Source: Isoetes taiwanensis
Lineage: Eukaryota > Streptophyta > Lycopodiopsida > Isoetales > Isoetaceae
DNA length: 64,000 nucleotides
Assembly (NCBI GenBank): GCA_021234155.1
Contig: JAJEKV010000016.1
Span: 1-64,000 of the forward strand
Direction: 5' to 3'
Part shown: in pieces, positions 1 through 12,065 of the stretch
Numbering within the stretch: position 1 is the first letter of the stretch
Layout of the letters: every line of letters begins with the position of its first letter
Notes under the pieces: model-generated
The model's input: only the letters and a program-made list of their open reading frames with translations
The model's database searches: none
What the model was told of the DNA's origin: nothing
Position numbers and translations under genes: made by a program

Positions 1-42
1 AACCTCCTCATACTTAGCCTCCGGCGGATCAAAAGCATCGGA

Positions 43-272
43 CGGTAAGAGAAAGATGGGGCTAGCAAAGATTTGAAGAACGCAAACAAAAAACAACTGT
101 GAAAACTTTAGATCAGTTGGGCCGGCCCAAATTAGGGTAGCGACACACTACATAAAACGGTAAGAGAAAGATGGGGCTAGCTAGGATTTGAAGAACGCAA
201 ACAAAAAACAACCGTGAAAATTTTAGATCAGATCTGGGCCGTCCAAATTAGGGCGCGACGCACTACATACTT
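43..272. repeat. Tandem duplication, 115-bp period
   Basis: Two adjacent copies (43-157 and 158-272) share the stretch starting cggtaagagaaagatggggc and ending in cactacata, with a few substitutions. Each contains a ggccnnccaaattaggg motif. No coding sense is seen. It lies just left of the first Helitron. Confidence 0.85.
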
Positions 273-352
273 ACGCCAAAAGATTATCTTATCTTATATT
301 ATAATGTTATTGTGTAAGTGTTGGACCCAGCCCTAATTTGGGCGGCCCAGAT
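232..352. repeat. 22-bp inverted repeat around a Helitron 5' end
   Basis: The bases at 232-254 (tctgggccgtccaaattagg...) are mirrored with one mismatch at 331-352 (gccctaatttgggcggccca...). The arms bracket the Helitron start at 292. One arm is outside and one inside the element, so this is probably a local fold-back and not an element terminus. Confidence 0.6.
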
Positions 353-2627
353 TTGATGAAATCAATGGAGGAGATGATGCCACGTCATATTCTTTTAACA
401 TGGTTTTTTTTTTGCTAGGGTTAGCGAGGGCGGCGGTCTGAGGCGGCGACGATTGCAGCAGTATCCATGGCAGGCAAAGGGAGCGAGGCTACTCCGGCAC
501 CTCCCAGACGAATCCCTAAGCTGGCTCTCATGGCTCAGCAGAATCGGCCTGCTGGGCTCTCAACCGGACAAGCAACGGATCTTGCTCCAATTGATTCTTT
601 AAGGGGCGGGCAGATTTCTTCACAGCAGCCCGGGTGGAGAGAGGAATCGAACAACCCCAATTAGCCCTTTGGGCTCTGTGCAATAGTGTGCCTCTGTCCC
701 AGCTGTGGATGACACGACGGTGGTATCTGCCATGGAGGTAAGCCATACGTTGGCTCTGGACATAACATTGTGTGGTAGCTTTGTATTCAGAATAATCTTT
801 GTATGCATTTTGCAGACGGATGAGCAGAGATAGCGACTTATAGGTAAGTTCTGCTTTCTCCTTTCAAACAAATACACTTAAAGCTGCAAGGAAACTAAAG
901 CTTTTAAAAGCCTGCACAAATTCATATCCAGAATTAAGGAGGGTTGTCTTTGCTAGCTCTCTAAAGCGATTCAAATAGTATCTTGCAGGATTTGTCACAA
1001 GAGTAGTTCCAGCTAGAAATTAAGTTCAAGTTTGCATTTAAGCACACCTATTTTAACCATTTTTTTGTCGCTTTTAACCTTTCCTTCCTCTTTTTACCAG
1101 AGACCTGCAAATTCTTTTGGGTAGTGACTTATTGCTTTTCAGCAATGACAAGCATGTAGCTGTGAGTTTACACTTGATGGAGATAGAACAGCAGGTAAAG
1201 ATTCATAATTATCTCTTCCAGCTCCTTGAAAGCCCATTCTTACTGTAAAGAATCGCAGAGGTAACATTACCGCAGTGACACCTCTAATGTGGTCGGATGC
1301 ATGGCAAGTGTACCGAACTTGCAATTTGTTATCATCGTGAATGGCGTGGTTCAAGGGTATGAACCGTTAAAAACAGATGATATTTTCCCTGTTAAAGGGG
1401 TTGGAGAAAGATGGAACCTTTTTCCAAACCCACATGTGGTGCAATAAAATGGGCTCTCTCAGGTTGCGTTTTCTTTAGGAAAATTGCAAACAAGAAGATC
1501 CACGAACCTATTGGGTATTTGATGTGCTACTTTTTATATAAATGCTTAGAAGACAGAAAGCAGCCAAATATTTCTTACGAGTAAAGATGGAGGATCAAAG
1601 ATCGAAGGTAATGTGTAGATCGCTTCTTCTCATCGCCCCTTTGGCACCCAAGAGCTTGATTAGCAAAATCATAAATTTGTAGAATCTTATGATGTAGTTC
1701 CCTGATGGTTAAATTTATCCCATTTTTAATTATCTTTGTCCACAAGCTAAGGCTTCCTAATGCTTGAGCTTTAGCAATCATAACACCAAAACATACTTGA
1801 AGAGTAACATGAATCCACCTCTACAACAACTCATGTATTAGAGGGCTTCTCATGTTGCAGATTATTGATATATTGTCCACATTTGCAGGGCCAAACTTTT
1901 GAAGAAGAGTGCAAATGTATGCAGCAATAATGTAGCAACAATAGTGGCAACAATTGTACTTTGTTGTGCCGATGTCAAATTATGCGCTTTGAGTTGCGCC
2001 ATCAGATGCAAGAAGAAATAGCCAAAGATTTGAAAATACTGAACAGCATAAATCTGAGAGCATAGTCAATTTTCTTTTTAATAAATCCAGGATTTCACAT
2101 CCACGACCTTGGGCATTTCACAACCTGACTTGAAAACATCATGAAAATTCAAACTTGAGAACAAGAAACATCATTTTTCCACTGCACCCCATTCTGCTGT
2201 AGCCTTATTCTTTGCAAGGAAGGCTAAAAACCCCATTCTTCTTTCCTAAAATCATGTGGAATCTAAGAAGGAAAAGTAGTTTTGATGATAGGATAAACAT
2301 TAGCAAGGGAATGTTTTATTAGCAAGGGAATGTTTTCATACCATGCTCACCATTGTTTTGCAAATATATATCTCAAAAGATTCTGTTGAGATCATGTACC
2401 ACTATTGATCAAAATTATAACTAACTGCTAAGGATTCAAACAAAGAAAGAAAGAAAACGTAAGCACATTACGACTCCAAGAAACGGGTTTCATTTGTGAA
2501 GTAAGAATTCATTGCAAAGTATAATACTATAATTTGTGAAGTATCATGGCAGAGTATAATATTATACTCTCCTATGTCATTTACAGGTTCCCACCCTATG
2601 CCCAGCAACGCTGGGCACCGTTACTAG
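292..2627 (+). mobile_element. Non-autonomous Helitron H1
   Basis: The 5' end reads TCTTATATTATAATGTTAT preceded by A. The 3' end carries a perfect hairpin GCCCAGC-AAC-GCTGGGC at 2600-2616, 7 bases upstream of CTAG (2624-2627), which is followed by T. Helitrons insert between A and T, begin TC and end in a hairpin plus CTRR, so all four hallmarks are present. The same 3' hairpin closes H2 and, with small changes, H4, which defines a family. No Rep or helicase reading frame is present. The interior is non-repetitive with short splice-like stretches, consistent with captured host sequence. Confidence 0.8.
467..842 (+). other. Possible captured gene 5' end inside H1
   Basis: A G+C-richer patch begins with a leader-like run (gggttagcgagggcggcgg) and an ATG at 467 opening a 65-codon frame rich in Pro, Ala and Gln, with no domain I recognise. 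Further along, ATGGAG|gtaagc (about 750) and tttgcag|ACGG (about 816) look like a donor and acceptor, and a second donor-like gtaagt follows at 843. Helitrons often capture first exons, so a host exon fragment is plausible. The function is unknown, and the short frame may be chance. Confidence 0.3.
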
Positions 2628-2628
2628 T

Positions 2629-4528
2629 AATATAAGATGTTATAGTGTGTGTCTTCAATGGAGCCCTAGATCGGACGATCAAGGATTTGATTGAACAACG
2701 GTGGATTATAATGTTATAGCGTGTGTCTTCAATGGAGCCCTAGATCGGACGATCAAGGATTTGATTGACCAACGGTGGAGATGATGTGTGCGTGTCTTCA
2801 ACTAAAGTTTCATCTTGACCATGGCTCCAATATGATTCACTCAATCCGACAGTCGAACGATGAAAGGGAAAAGGGAAAAAGGCAAAGGGGAAGGGTAAGG
2901 AGAGAAGGAAAAGAAAAAGTGAGAGAGAAAGGACAAAAGGAAAAAAGGAAAAGGAAAAAAGGAAAAGGGAAAAGGGAAAAGGAGAAATAAGAATATGAAA
3001 AAATAAAAAATGGAAAAGGAAAAATAGAAAACAAAAAAGGGGAAGAAGGAAAAGGAACAAAAAAGGGTAAGGAAGGGAAAAACAAAAAGAGAAGGAGAAA
3101 AGGGAAAAGGGGAAGATAAAATGACCGATGGCCAAAATTCACTCAATCTGATAGTCAAAAAGGGAAATGGGAAAAGGAAAAAGGAAAAGGGGAAGGGAAA
3201 AAAGGAAGAGGGAAATAAAGATAAAGGGAAACAAAAACAAGAAAAAAAAAATGGAAAAGGAAAAAAAGAAAAGGAAAGAGGGAAAAGGAAAAAAAGAAGG
3301 AAAAAGGTAAAAAGGGTAAAAGTGAAAAAGAAATGAAGTGAAAAGAAGTAAAGGAGAAAAAAACAAAAACTAGGAAGGATGAAAAAGGAATTAGAAAGGA
3401 TGACAAAGGAAAGATGGGAAAAAGAAAGGAAAAGGAAATAGAAAAGGGGACAGAAAAGGAGAGGTAAAAGGGCACCGAGAAAAGGGTAAGAAAGTAAGGT
3501 GGGAAAAGGAGAAAAACTTAAGGGAAAATAAGAAAAGGTGAGAAGAAGGGGACAAATAAAGCGCATGGGAAAAGTGAAATGGAAAGGAAAAAGAAAAAGA
3601 GAGGGAGGAAAGGGGCAAAAGAGAATCTAGGAAAAGGGCACGAGGAAAAGGGGAAAGGGGAAAGGGCGTGGAAAAAACGAGAAGAGAGAAAGGGTGAAGA
3701 AAGAGGAAAAGGGAAGCAAAAAAAGCATCTAGAAAAAGGGAGAGGAAAAAGATGGAAAAAGGAGGAAAACGGTGGTGGAAAAGTAGAAGAGGCAAAGGGT
3801 AAGGAACAAGGAACAGAAAAGGAGGAAGGGGAAAAGGGCATGGGACAAAAGGGAGGAAGAAAAGGGTGAGTAAAGGGGAAAAAGAAAGGGAAAAAGAGCA
3901 TGCGAAAGGGAAAAGTAACAAGAAAAATAGGAAAGGAGAAATTGGAAAGGCAAAAAGTGGAAGGAGGATGGGGAAAGAAGGCAAAGAGGCACATAAAAAA
4001 AGTTGAGACAAGGGAATAGAAAGAGGCATATGAAAAGGGAAAGGGAAAGGGAAAGAGAAAGGGAAAGAGAAAATGAAAAGGAAGCGGGAAGGGAAAGGAA
4101 AGGGAAAACGGGCAGGGGGAAAAGCGAAAGGGTGGGGAAAGGATGAAAAGGGAATGTAAAGTTGAAAGAGGGCACGTGATCAAGAGGAAGAGGGTGGGGA
4201 AAGGAAGAAAAAGAGCACATAAAAAGGTGAGCAAAAGAGAACGAAAAAAAATGCATGGGAAACGGGAAAGAGAAAAAGAATAGGAAAAGGAAAAGGAAGG
4301 GAAAAAACAAAGGGAAAAATAGAAAGAGCTGGGAAAAGATAAAAAAAAAAAAGGAAAAAAGCCCATCAGAAAAATGGAGAAAGGAAAAAAGGGGAAGGGG
4401 AAAGGGAAGGTAAAGGAGGGACAAGGGGATTAAAAAAAAAAAAGAGAATGAAAAAATGGTAGAATGAATAGGTTTTTGTCCGCACAGATTCCTAATTTAT
4501 GCCCAGCAACGCTGGGCACCATTACTAG
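2629..4528 (+). mobile_element. Non-autonomous Helitron H2 with homopurine body
   Basis: The 3' end is the family hairpin at 4501-4517 followed by accatta and CTAG (4525-4528), then T and PLATZ-unit sequence. The 5' part abuts H1 directly. Its expected TC start is degraded (taatataagatgttatag), so the left limit is approximate. A 74-bp tandem duplication (about 2632-2779, containing gtcttcaatggagccctaga twice) precedes the purine tract. No protein is encoded. Either H2 is a separate insertion or H1+H2 form one composite mobilised past a first 3' terminus. Confidence 0.7.
2858..4450 (+). repeat. Homopurine (AAAAGGG-like) tract of H2
   Basis: For about 1.6 kb the plus strand is almost only A and G, built from variants of aaaaggg. 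Scattered non-purine landmarks such as gggcacgtgatcaaga and gaaagaggcatatgaaaa recur in the tracts of H3 and H4, so the three tracts share ancestry. Long Lys-, Phe- or Ser-rich open frames here are artefacts of composition. Confidence 0.9.
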
Positions 4529-4750
4529 TAGTGGTATATTGCAATCGGATTTAGGGTCCTAGAAACTATACCTGATTCTGAACCACAATACAACAACTCT
4601 TACTTCAAAGACTCAGTCTCTTGAGCAGCAGAACTCAGTGGAGGATTTGGGTAAATGTGGAGGATTTGGGTAAATGCCCTGTTAAGCTGCACAGAATATA
4701 TCGTATACAGATTTGATACTTGCTGAAGTTTGGAGATAATCTGACACCAC

Positions 4751-5020
4751 CTTGACCGTGGTTCCATCTATATGGTTGGATAAATTCGAGGCTGATCAGA
4801 CCCTTACCTGACTAGTCTTGATAGCCTGATCGAAGCCATGGTTACAATAAGCATGTTATGGTTTTCATGGCTTTCATGTTCGTCATGTACACAAAAGGGG
4901 CCCTCATCACAATCAATGCAGTAGCGATTTATCTTTTTTTTTTCAGTTTGTGGCCCTTGCAGAGATTCAGATATCTAGCATGGATGAAGCCTCTCAACCA
5001 TCCTGGAGCTTCCGCATCCA
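4751..5020 (-). pseudogene. PLATZ fragment copy 1 (type A)
   Basis: Encodes the N-terminal half of a PLATZ zinc-binding domain (ends at the DQ/GTGGTG border). A 4-bp loss near 4833 (cctgatcgaagcc where others read cctgatccctggaagcc) shifts the frame. The lysine homopolymer is 10 A long, out of frame with the MDAEA start. Confidence 0.8.
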
Positions 5021-5650
5021 TTCTTGCTTCCTCTTTGTAACCAACTTCTAATTGCGAGCTTTATATTCATCATCTCATTGCCTTTGCCTTTTATAAAAGG
5101 CTCTGAAAAAGGGAGAATCATCAAAGGCAATGAATACAAAGTTTTTTATACCTCTTTCCTTTTAACGGGGCCTGATTTTTAGGAACTGGGTGTGTATCCT
5201 TTTTCCCAAATGCTTTGGATATCAACAAATATGGCGCACAAGGAAAAAACGAAAGCTTGTGGGATGAGGAGGAAGAGGAACTTAAATCCACAAACAGAGA
5301 ACGATGTGAATGCAAATGCATAATCGATAATTATATTGCAAAGATGATGAACATGTTCAGGTTTTCAATAGTGACATATTCCAATCGATAACTATGTTGA
5401 AAAGATGATGAACATCTTCAGGTCTTCAATAGTAGTATATTGCAATCGGATTTAGGGTCCTCGAAACTATACCTGATTCTGAACCACAATACAACAACTT
5501 TTACTTCAAAGACTCAGTCTTTTAAGCAGTAGAACTTAGTGGAGGATTTGGGTAAATGTGGAGGATTTGGGTAAATGCCCTGTTGAGCTGCACAGAATAT
5601 ATCGTATTTGATACTTGCTGAAGTTTGGAGATAATCTGACACCACCTTGA

Positions 5651-5920
5651 TCGTGCTTCCATCTATATGGTTGGATAAATTCGAGACTGATCAGATCCCT
5701 TACCTGACTAGTCTTGATAGCCTGATCCCTGGAAGCCATGGTTACAATAAGCATGTTATGGTTTTCATGGCTTTCATGTTCGTCATGTACACAAAAGGGG
5801 CCCTCATCACAATCAATGCAGTAGCGATTTATCTTTTTTTTTTCAGTTTGTGGCCCTTGCAGGGATCCAGATATCTGGCATGGATGAAGCCTCTCAACCA
5901 TCCTGGAGCTTCCGCATCCA
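5651..5920 (-). pseudogene. PLATZ fragment copy 2 (type A)
   Basis: Same first-exon fragment as copy 1 without the 4-bp loss. The 10-A lysine run puts the zinc-ligand region in frame with an upstream leader frame (start near 6039) and not with the MDAEA start. The second domain half is missing. Confidence 0.8.
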
Positions 5921-6551
5921 TTCTTGCTTCCTCTTTGTAACCAACTTCTAATTGCGAGCTTTATATTCATCATCTCATTGCCTTTGCCTTTTATAAAAGG
6001 CTCTGAAAAAGGGAGAATCCTCAAAGGCAATGAATACAAAGTTTTTTATACCTCTTCCCTTTTAACGGGGCCTGATTTTCAGGAACAGGGTGTGTATCCT
6101 TTTTCCCAAATGCTTTGGATATCAACAAATATGGCGCACAAGGAAAAAACGGAAGCTTGTGGGATGAGGAGGATGAGGAAGTTAAATCCACAAACAGAGA
6201 ACGATGTGAATGCAAATGCATAATCGATAATTATGTTGCAAAGATGATGAACATGCTCAGGTTTTCAATAGTGACATATTGCAATCGATAACTATGTTGA
6301 AAAGATGATGAACATCTTCAGGTCTTCAATAGTGGTATATTGCAATCGGATTTAGGGTCCTAGAAACTATACCTGATTCTGAACTAGAATACAACAACTT
6401 TTACTTCAAAGACTCAGTCTCTTGAGCAGCAGAACTCAGTGGAGGATTTGGATAAATGTGGAGGATTTGGGTAAATGCCATGTTGAGCTGCACAGAATAT
6501 ATCGTATACAGATTTGACACTTGCTGAAGTTTGGAGATAATCTGACACCAC

Positions 6552-6806
6552 CTTGATCGTGGGTCCATCTATATGGTTGGATAAATTCGAGGCTGATCAG
6601 ATCCCTTACCTGACTAGTCTTGATTGCCTGATCCCTGGAAGCCGGTTTTCATGGCTTTCATGTTCGTCATGTACACAAAAGGGGCCCTCATCACAATCAA
6701 TGCAGTAGCGATTTATTTTTTTTTTTTTCAGTTTGTGGCCCTTGGAGGGATCCAGATATCTGGCATGGATGAAGCCTCTCAACCATCCTAGAGCTTCCGC
6801 ATCCAT
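6552..6806 (-). pseudogene. PLATZ fragment copy 3 (type A, deleted)
   Basis: The first-exon fragment lacks about 20 bp between the ctggaagcc and ttttcatgg blocks, removing codons after the His cluster. Its downstream leader is shortened at the edge of the CACTA-like insertion. Confidence 0.75.
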
Positions 6807-6904
6807 TCTTGCTTCCTCTTTGTAACCAACTTCTAATTGCGAGCTTTATATTCATCATCTCATTGCCTTTGCCTTTTATAAAAGGCTCTGAATACAAAGT
6901 TTTT

Positions 6905-6937
6905 CACACTGACCCCAATTTTTGGTCCACAGTTGTT
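6905..6937 (+). repeat. Left terminal inverted repeat of CACTA-like element
   Basis: Starts cacactgaccccaatttttg and continues gtccacagttgtt. It pairs with 18312-18341. Confidence 0.8.
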
Positions 6938-8000
6938 TTTTAGTTGTACGGAAGTGTTGTTTTATGCCAAAAACAACACCAAAATGGCCCCAAAAGTCCA
7001 CGTGGCCCGTTTATCCGGATTTGCACAAAGAGACAGTGGTTTTTTGGCAGAAATTTCCCACTGTGGTTTTTTGGCAGAAAAATCCACACGTAGAAAAAAT
7101 TGACATGGTTTTTGTGAATTTTTGTCAACGTGTACTTTTTTCCTTCATTGTTGTTTTTTGGCGGAACCATGCATTGTTTAGCTTTAAAATAGCACGTGTA
7201 GATTTTTAATTTTACTACACCTGAAAAACTAAATTACAACACTAGAAATAAAACACTACAAAGAAAAGAACACGTAGGAAATAGAAAATTGATGTTTTCA
7301 AGTGTTCTATTTCGCAATATGGACATGTTGTTTCAAGTGTTGTTTTTGCAAAATTAAAAAAATATCACGTATGGCCTTTTTTTAATTTACGAAACCCTAC
7401 ATGTGTTATTGAAATCTAGCTATAGTTTTCCTAAAATAAGGACATGTAAAAGATAATATTATAACATGTAGAAAAATTGTGTGTTTCTAATGTGGTTGTT
7501 TAACTAATGAGATATTGACACGTGGCATACTTTTTAAATAAAAAAACATTATTCTAGCTAATCAAATATGGACACGGCATACTTTTGAAATAAAAAAAGC
7601 ATTATTATTACATGTAGAAAAAAAAAACCGTGCTTTTAATGTCTTCTATCAAATCAAATGTTGACACATCGCACACATTAAAATAAAAAAAATTACTATA
7701 AACCACAATTTAAAAGCTAAATATATTATGAATTTTGCATTGATCTTTTTAATTGTTAAAAAAAAAGCCTTTTGGAAATCGAACCCAAACAAGTCCATAA
7801 AGCATAATATATATTCATGTTATCTCCATTCTCATTTATACATACTGATGGATTGCAATCTAAATTTTAACGTCAGATTATAACATTCAATGGTTAAGGT
7901 TTAAAACAATTGAATTAATTAATGGTTGTGGTTAAAAACAATGTAGCATAATTGACAGTGTGGGCTTTGATCAAACCTCTTGGTGTAGAATGTCCCCGGG
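6938..8000. repeat. Left subterminal region of CACTA-like element
   Basis: A+T-rich and non-coding. It holds many copies of gacacgtgg, acacgtag and gacatgt words, resembling the subterminal transposase-binding arrays known in CACTA elements. The same words recur at 17770-18310 near the other end. Confidence 0.55.
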
Positions 8001-9240
8001 CTTCAGGCTTCAGGCTTCAGGAGAGGGCATAGATTTATAGTATGACATAGATTTATATTTTATACTTCCATTCACCACAGATTGGGATCTCCAAATCAAT
8101 ATAGAATTACAATTTTATAAGAGTAAATTACTTCTTCAATGATGTGAGGAAGGCTTGGTCTGCTACGCTTGCAACAAAGCAACTTGTGTAGCCTGCATCT
8201 GCTTCAAACAAGAAGCTCTTCTTTGGCTGAGGGGGTAGTTGCTGTAGATCTCGGTTCCCAGCAAAAGTAGACTAACCATCAGATAAAGAACTGCAGAAAG
8301 AAGAGGATCAGTTCCCCATACAATAAAAAGTTTGGAACACTAAATATAAATCTATCTGCATATGCGGTACAACATAGGAAAAGACTTTCGCGTAAGCTTT
8401 TTAGCAACACCAAACAAGAATGGCGGGGAGGAATTTAACTTTGTAGGAATGAACCTCTACCCCATCGATTGTGGCTTTGCGGCAGCGAGGTATTAAGGGA
8501 AAATACCTCCATTATACGCTACCGGTGTCATAAACCAGCAAGGGAATCACAGACACCTTGGCCCATGCCATGCTTCATGAGCATAAAACAAGGAGGACAA
8601 AGTAAAAAAGAAAAAGAAACAAATGCAATAAAATGAATCGGTCTGCAACCAAGAACATCACTTACTTTGAAGCTTGATGAGTTCGGACTATGAACATAAA
8701 TTTGTGGGCGAAAGCGGAGAATAATTGGTTCATCTTGACCACGAGAACCTAAAAAAAGAAAAACATTCTAGATTAGATAGGCGAGAAACAATGGAGGACG
8801 ACAAATCACAAAAATAAAAAGGGAAGGAAGAGCCTTTTCTTTTGCAAACACTATGCCCCGGAACCTTTGCTCACCGCCGGATTTACTTTGGAACCTTTGC
8901 TCCGGATTACTCTGAATCATCTTGTTCTATTTGCTCCAAACAAGTTACAACAATGATCGAGCTTGGTTGTTTTCCGGTGACAAAAACCCAAGGTAAGGGG
9001 GCCGGCCAGGAAAGAATTCTCTTCATTTTTTTATATGCTATGTCTTGAGATGGAACTTGTATCTTATGTGGTAGCATGATAAGACTTTCAAGATAATATG
9101 CATCCTTATAGGAGGACTTTTTCGAGATCAAAAGCCAAAGATTTTCTGGGAAGATGGTGTGTTTGGCATTGTCGTAAGCATGGCTTTACCGTGAAAAACA
9201 AGAATCATAAGAGAGGACCATTGGGATTGATTTGCAAAAT
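8001..9240. other. CACTA-like interior, no recognised gene
   Basis: A short ggcttca triplication sits near 8000-8022. The rest is unique, with a 68-codon frame at 8842-9048 that shows no family resemblance. I see no RNA gene or conserved domain. Confidence 0.4.
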
Positions 9241-10633
9241 GGCTTCCAATATGAAAGGGGGAAAAGGAAAAAGGGAAAAGGGAAAAGGGAAAAGGAAAAA
9301 GGGGAAAGGGAAGGAAAAAGGAAAACGATGAAAGTGAAAAAGGAAAAGGGTCGAAGGGAAAAAAGGGAATGAGGGCGGATATCACGAGAGGCGAAGAGGA
9401 GGATGAAGAATAGCGGAGGAAGGGAAAAGGGGAAAGGACATGGGATACAAAGCGGCATGAAAGGAAAAAGAAAAGGAGGCTCTGGATCAAAAATCCAAAC
9501 CGTTAAATAAGACCACATCCCGTTTATTTGGGTTTTTTAATTGGCTTTCTCACAATTTTCTATGGTATTTTGGCTTTGGGGAAGGAAAAGATTTCTAGGG
9601 AAAAAGGTGTTTGTGGGAAGGGAAAAGGAAAACAATGAAAGCGGAAAGGGAAAAGGGAATATGATAGCAAAGGAAATGGCAAGGATCAGGGAAGGGACAA
9701 AGGATGAAAGGAAAAAAAAGGGAAAAGGCAGAAAAGGGAATTTCTATGTATAATTAAAGGAAAAGGAAAAAAGGGGGTTTGGATGGGGGAAAGGAAAAGG
9801 AATGGTGGAAAGGTAATGGAAAAAAGGAAAGGGAAAAGAAAAGGAAAAGGAAAGATAAATGGGAAAAAAGGCCGGGAATAGAAAAATAATAGGAAAGGGG
9901 AAAAAGGATGGGGAAAAAAAAAAGGAAAAGAGAAAGGGTGAAAAAAGAAAAAGGAAAGCAAAAAGATCTGAAAAAAAGGGAAAGGGAAAGGTTTTGAGGA
10001 ATTGGTGGGGGGGGGAAAGGGAAAAGGGAAGGGGAAAGGAATGAGGAAAAGGATGAAGGAGAAAAAAACAAAAAGAAAGGTGGGAAAGGGTGTGGAAAGG
10101 GGAAAAGGGGAAAGGATGGGGAAAGAAGGAAAAAGGGTACATAAAAAAATGAGAAAAGGGAATGGAAAGAGGCATATGAAAATAGAAAGGGAAGGAAAAG
10201 AAAATGAAAGGAAGGGAAAAGAAAAAAGGAAAGGGAAAACATGAAAATAGAAAAAAAGAAAGTATGAAAAAATCATGGGAAAGGAAAAGGAAGAAAAAGG
10301 AAAGGGAAAGGAAAAGAGGAAAGAGGAAAAGAGAAAGAGAGATGGGAAAAGAATGGGAAAAAGGGCACGTGATCAAAAAGAAAAAAGGAAGAAAAGGGCA
10401 CATATGAAAAGGGAAAAAAAAGCATGAGAAAAAAAAAGGGGGGGGGAAAGGGAAGGGAAAATGGGGGAGAAGGGAAAATGGGAAGGAAAAGGGAAAAGAT
10501 AAAAGGAAGGGGAAAAAAAAAGATAAAAAAGAGAAGAGAAAAAAAAGGGATGGGAAAAGGGCAAGGCAAAGGGAGGAAGAAGGGGGTTAGGAAAAAAAGG
10601 GGAATGAAAAAAAAAGAAATTAAAAATTACTAG
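9241..10633 (+). mobile_element. Helitron H3 remnant with homopurine body
   Basis: The purine-rich tract (9255-9470 and 9600-10615) starts after ggcttccaatatgaaa, the same entry as H4, and includes gggcacgtgatcaaaaag. It ends attactag|t (CTAG at 10630-10633), but the GCCCAGC hairpin present in H1, H2 and H4 is missing, apparently by deletion between aaattaaa and attactag. The left limit is uncertain. A weak candidate 5' end is atcttatgtgg at 9061. Confidence 0.55.
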
Positions 10634-12060
10634 TTGTTGTATATTGTGGCTGGTTTTTCTTGGCATGGTTGGAAAAAGGAAGCAGCGGAATTTCATGGAT
10701 AAGAACTCACGGTGGTTTCTATTTGGAGCCCTGGTTTTTTTAGTCTGGGCGGGCACCAGAATCTCTGTGCGTATAACAGGTTAGGCCTGACTGCCGGATT
10801 GGCCATGGCTATGCCTGCCTTCCGCCTTGCTTTCATGCGCTTCTGGAAATTCCGGGCATTCCACACAGAAATATGGCCAAGGGTTTGTAGTTGCGAAGGA
10901 AACATTTGTGTGCCAGGCTTTGGCTGGAAGGAAATATTGTGATCTGTGTGATATAGCGACTGTAAACCGGCTCGTTAAGTTTCAGCATTTTTACCATAAA
11001 TTTTAGCATTCTTGTGATTCAATAAGAAGGCCCGAGAGATGAAATATGTCTTTGGAAGATGCCTCTGTTTGCATTCCTTTCATATCTCTGCTATGTTTCT
11101 GCAAGCTGCCTCTTTCTGGCTCTAAATCTGCATCTCAATACATAGCATGAAATTGCATTGCATTAGAATTGGATGGGCCTCTGTTTGTCCGCAGGAGGAA
11201 TCCGTTTGGTCGCAGCAGGAATCGGCCTCTGTTTGTCGCCTCAAACGCTTCAAGCCTTCATAGCACGCTTCAAACCTTCGGCTTTATTTTTTTAGTGCAA
11301 TGTGTGCTTGGATCCATTGCTTCTTCTTCGTTTGATTTGCACCATTGAACCTTTCATGGGTTGAATGCGGAAAAAAACCTGAGGCCATTGATGTGGCACA
11401 TGAGAGCGAATATTCTCTCCATCAATGGCCCATAAAATAAGATGAAAACATCCCATTAAAATAAGGCTAAATAAACCATCATGTTGATAAACTGATAAAA
11501 GTTTGCTTAAACCATCACTTTAAGACGAAACCAAAGTTGAAACTTTATATATGTAGTATTGCTAATTTGAGCTAACCTTATCTAAGTTAGGCGTACACTT
11601 ACCAAACTTAGCTCTCTAAGCAATACCAAATTTTGACCAAACTTATCTCTCTAAGCAATACCGAATTTTGACTAGGCTGAGAAGTCACAGTTGACGTGCA
11701 CATGATGATGTGGCATGCCATTTGACATGTCATGCCAAATAAGCAAGGCCAACTTTTGACTAGCCCAAAAAATCCAAAAATGTGCAACTTTGGTTTTCCA
11801 TAAGGTGATGTGGGAAAGTTTTGATGACGTGGTAAGATATGGGTGATGTGGACATGATAATGACCATATGCAAACTCTTGGGCGTGTTTGTCTCCATCTC
11901 AATGGAAAAAATGTAGTGTTCATATTATGGACTGCTCCCCTTGCCACAAGTGGCCAGGATTTGACAGTGCCTGTCGTTACCCTTGTAGCACCAACAAATA
12001 GTTTGGAAAAGATGATGTGGCACTCCAAGTGGTGACATGGCATGCCAAATAAGCAAGGTT
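10634..12060. other. CACTA-like interior, unassigned
   Basis: Mixed-composition sequence with no long frame in a believable context. Frames at 10712-10942 and 11672-12043 have no recognisable domain. Possibly captured host fragments. Confidence 0.35.
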
Positions 12061-12065
12061 AAGTT

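Larger units (their letters stand above)
4530..6904 (-). repeat. PLATZ fragment array, block 1 (copies 1-3)
   Basis: Three minus-strand A-type units spaced about 900 and 886 bp (by start codon). An A unit, read on minus, has a leader, a first PLATZ exon of about 275 bp (MDAEA... to ...NHDQ), then GTGGTG and about 600 bp of non-coding sequence. B units elsewhere continue straight from NHDQ into the second half of the PLATZ domain. Block 1 starts at the Helitron H2 terminus and ends at the CACTA-like element. Confidence 0.9.

Noticed and set aside
3518-4366. 282-codon Phe/Ser/Pro-rich frame on minus, with similar frames at 9686-10403 and 31697-32884
   Set aside because: They are translations of homopurine/homopyrimidine repeats, are open in several frames at once, and show no domain.
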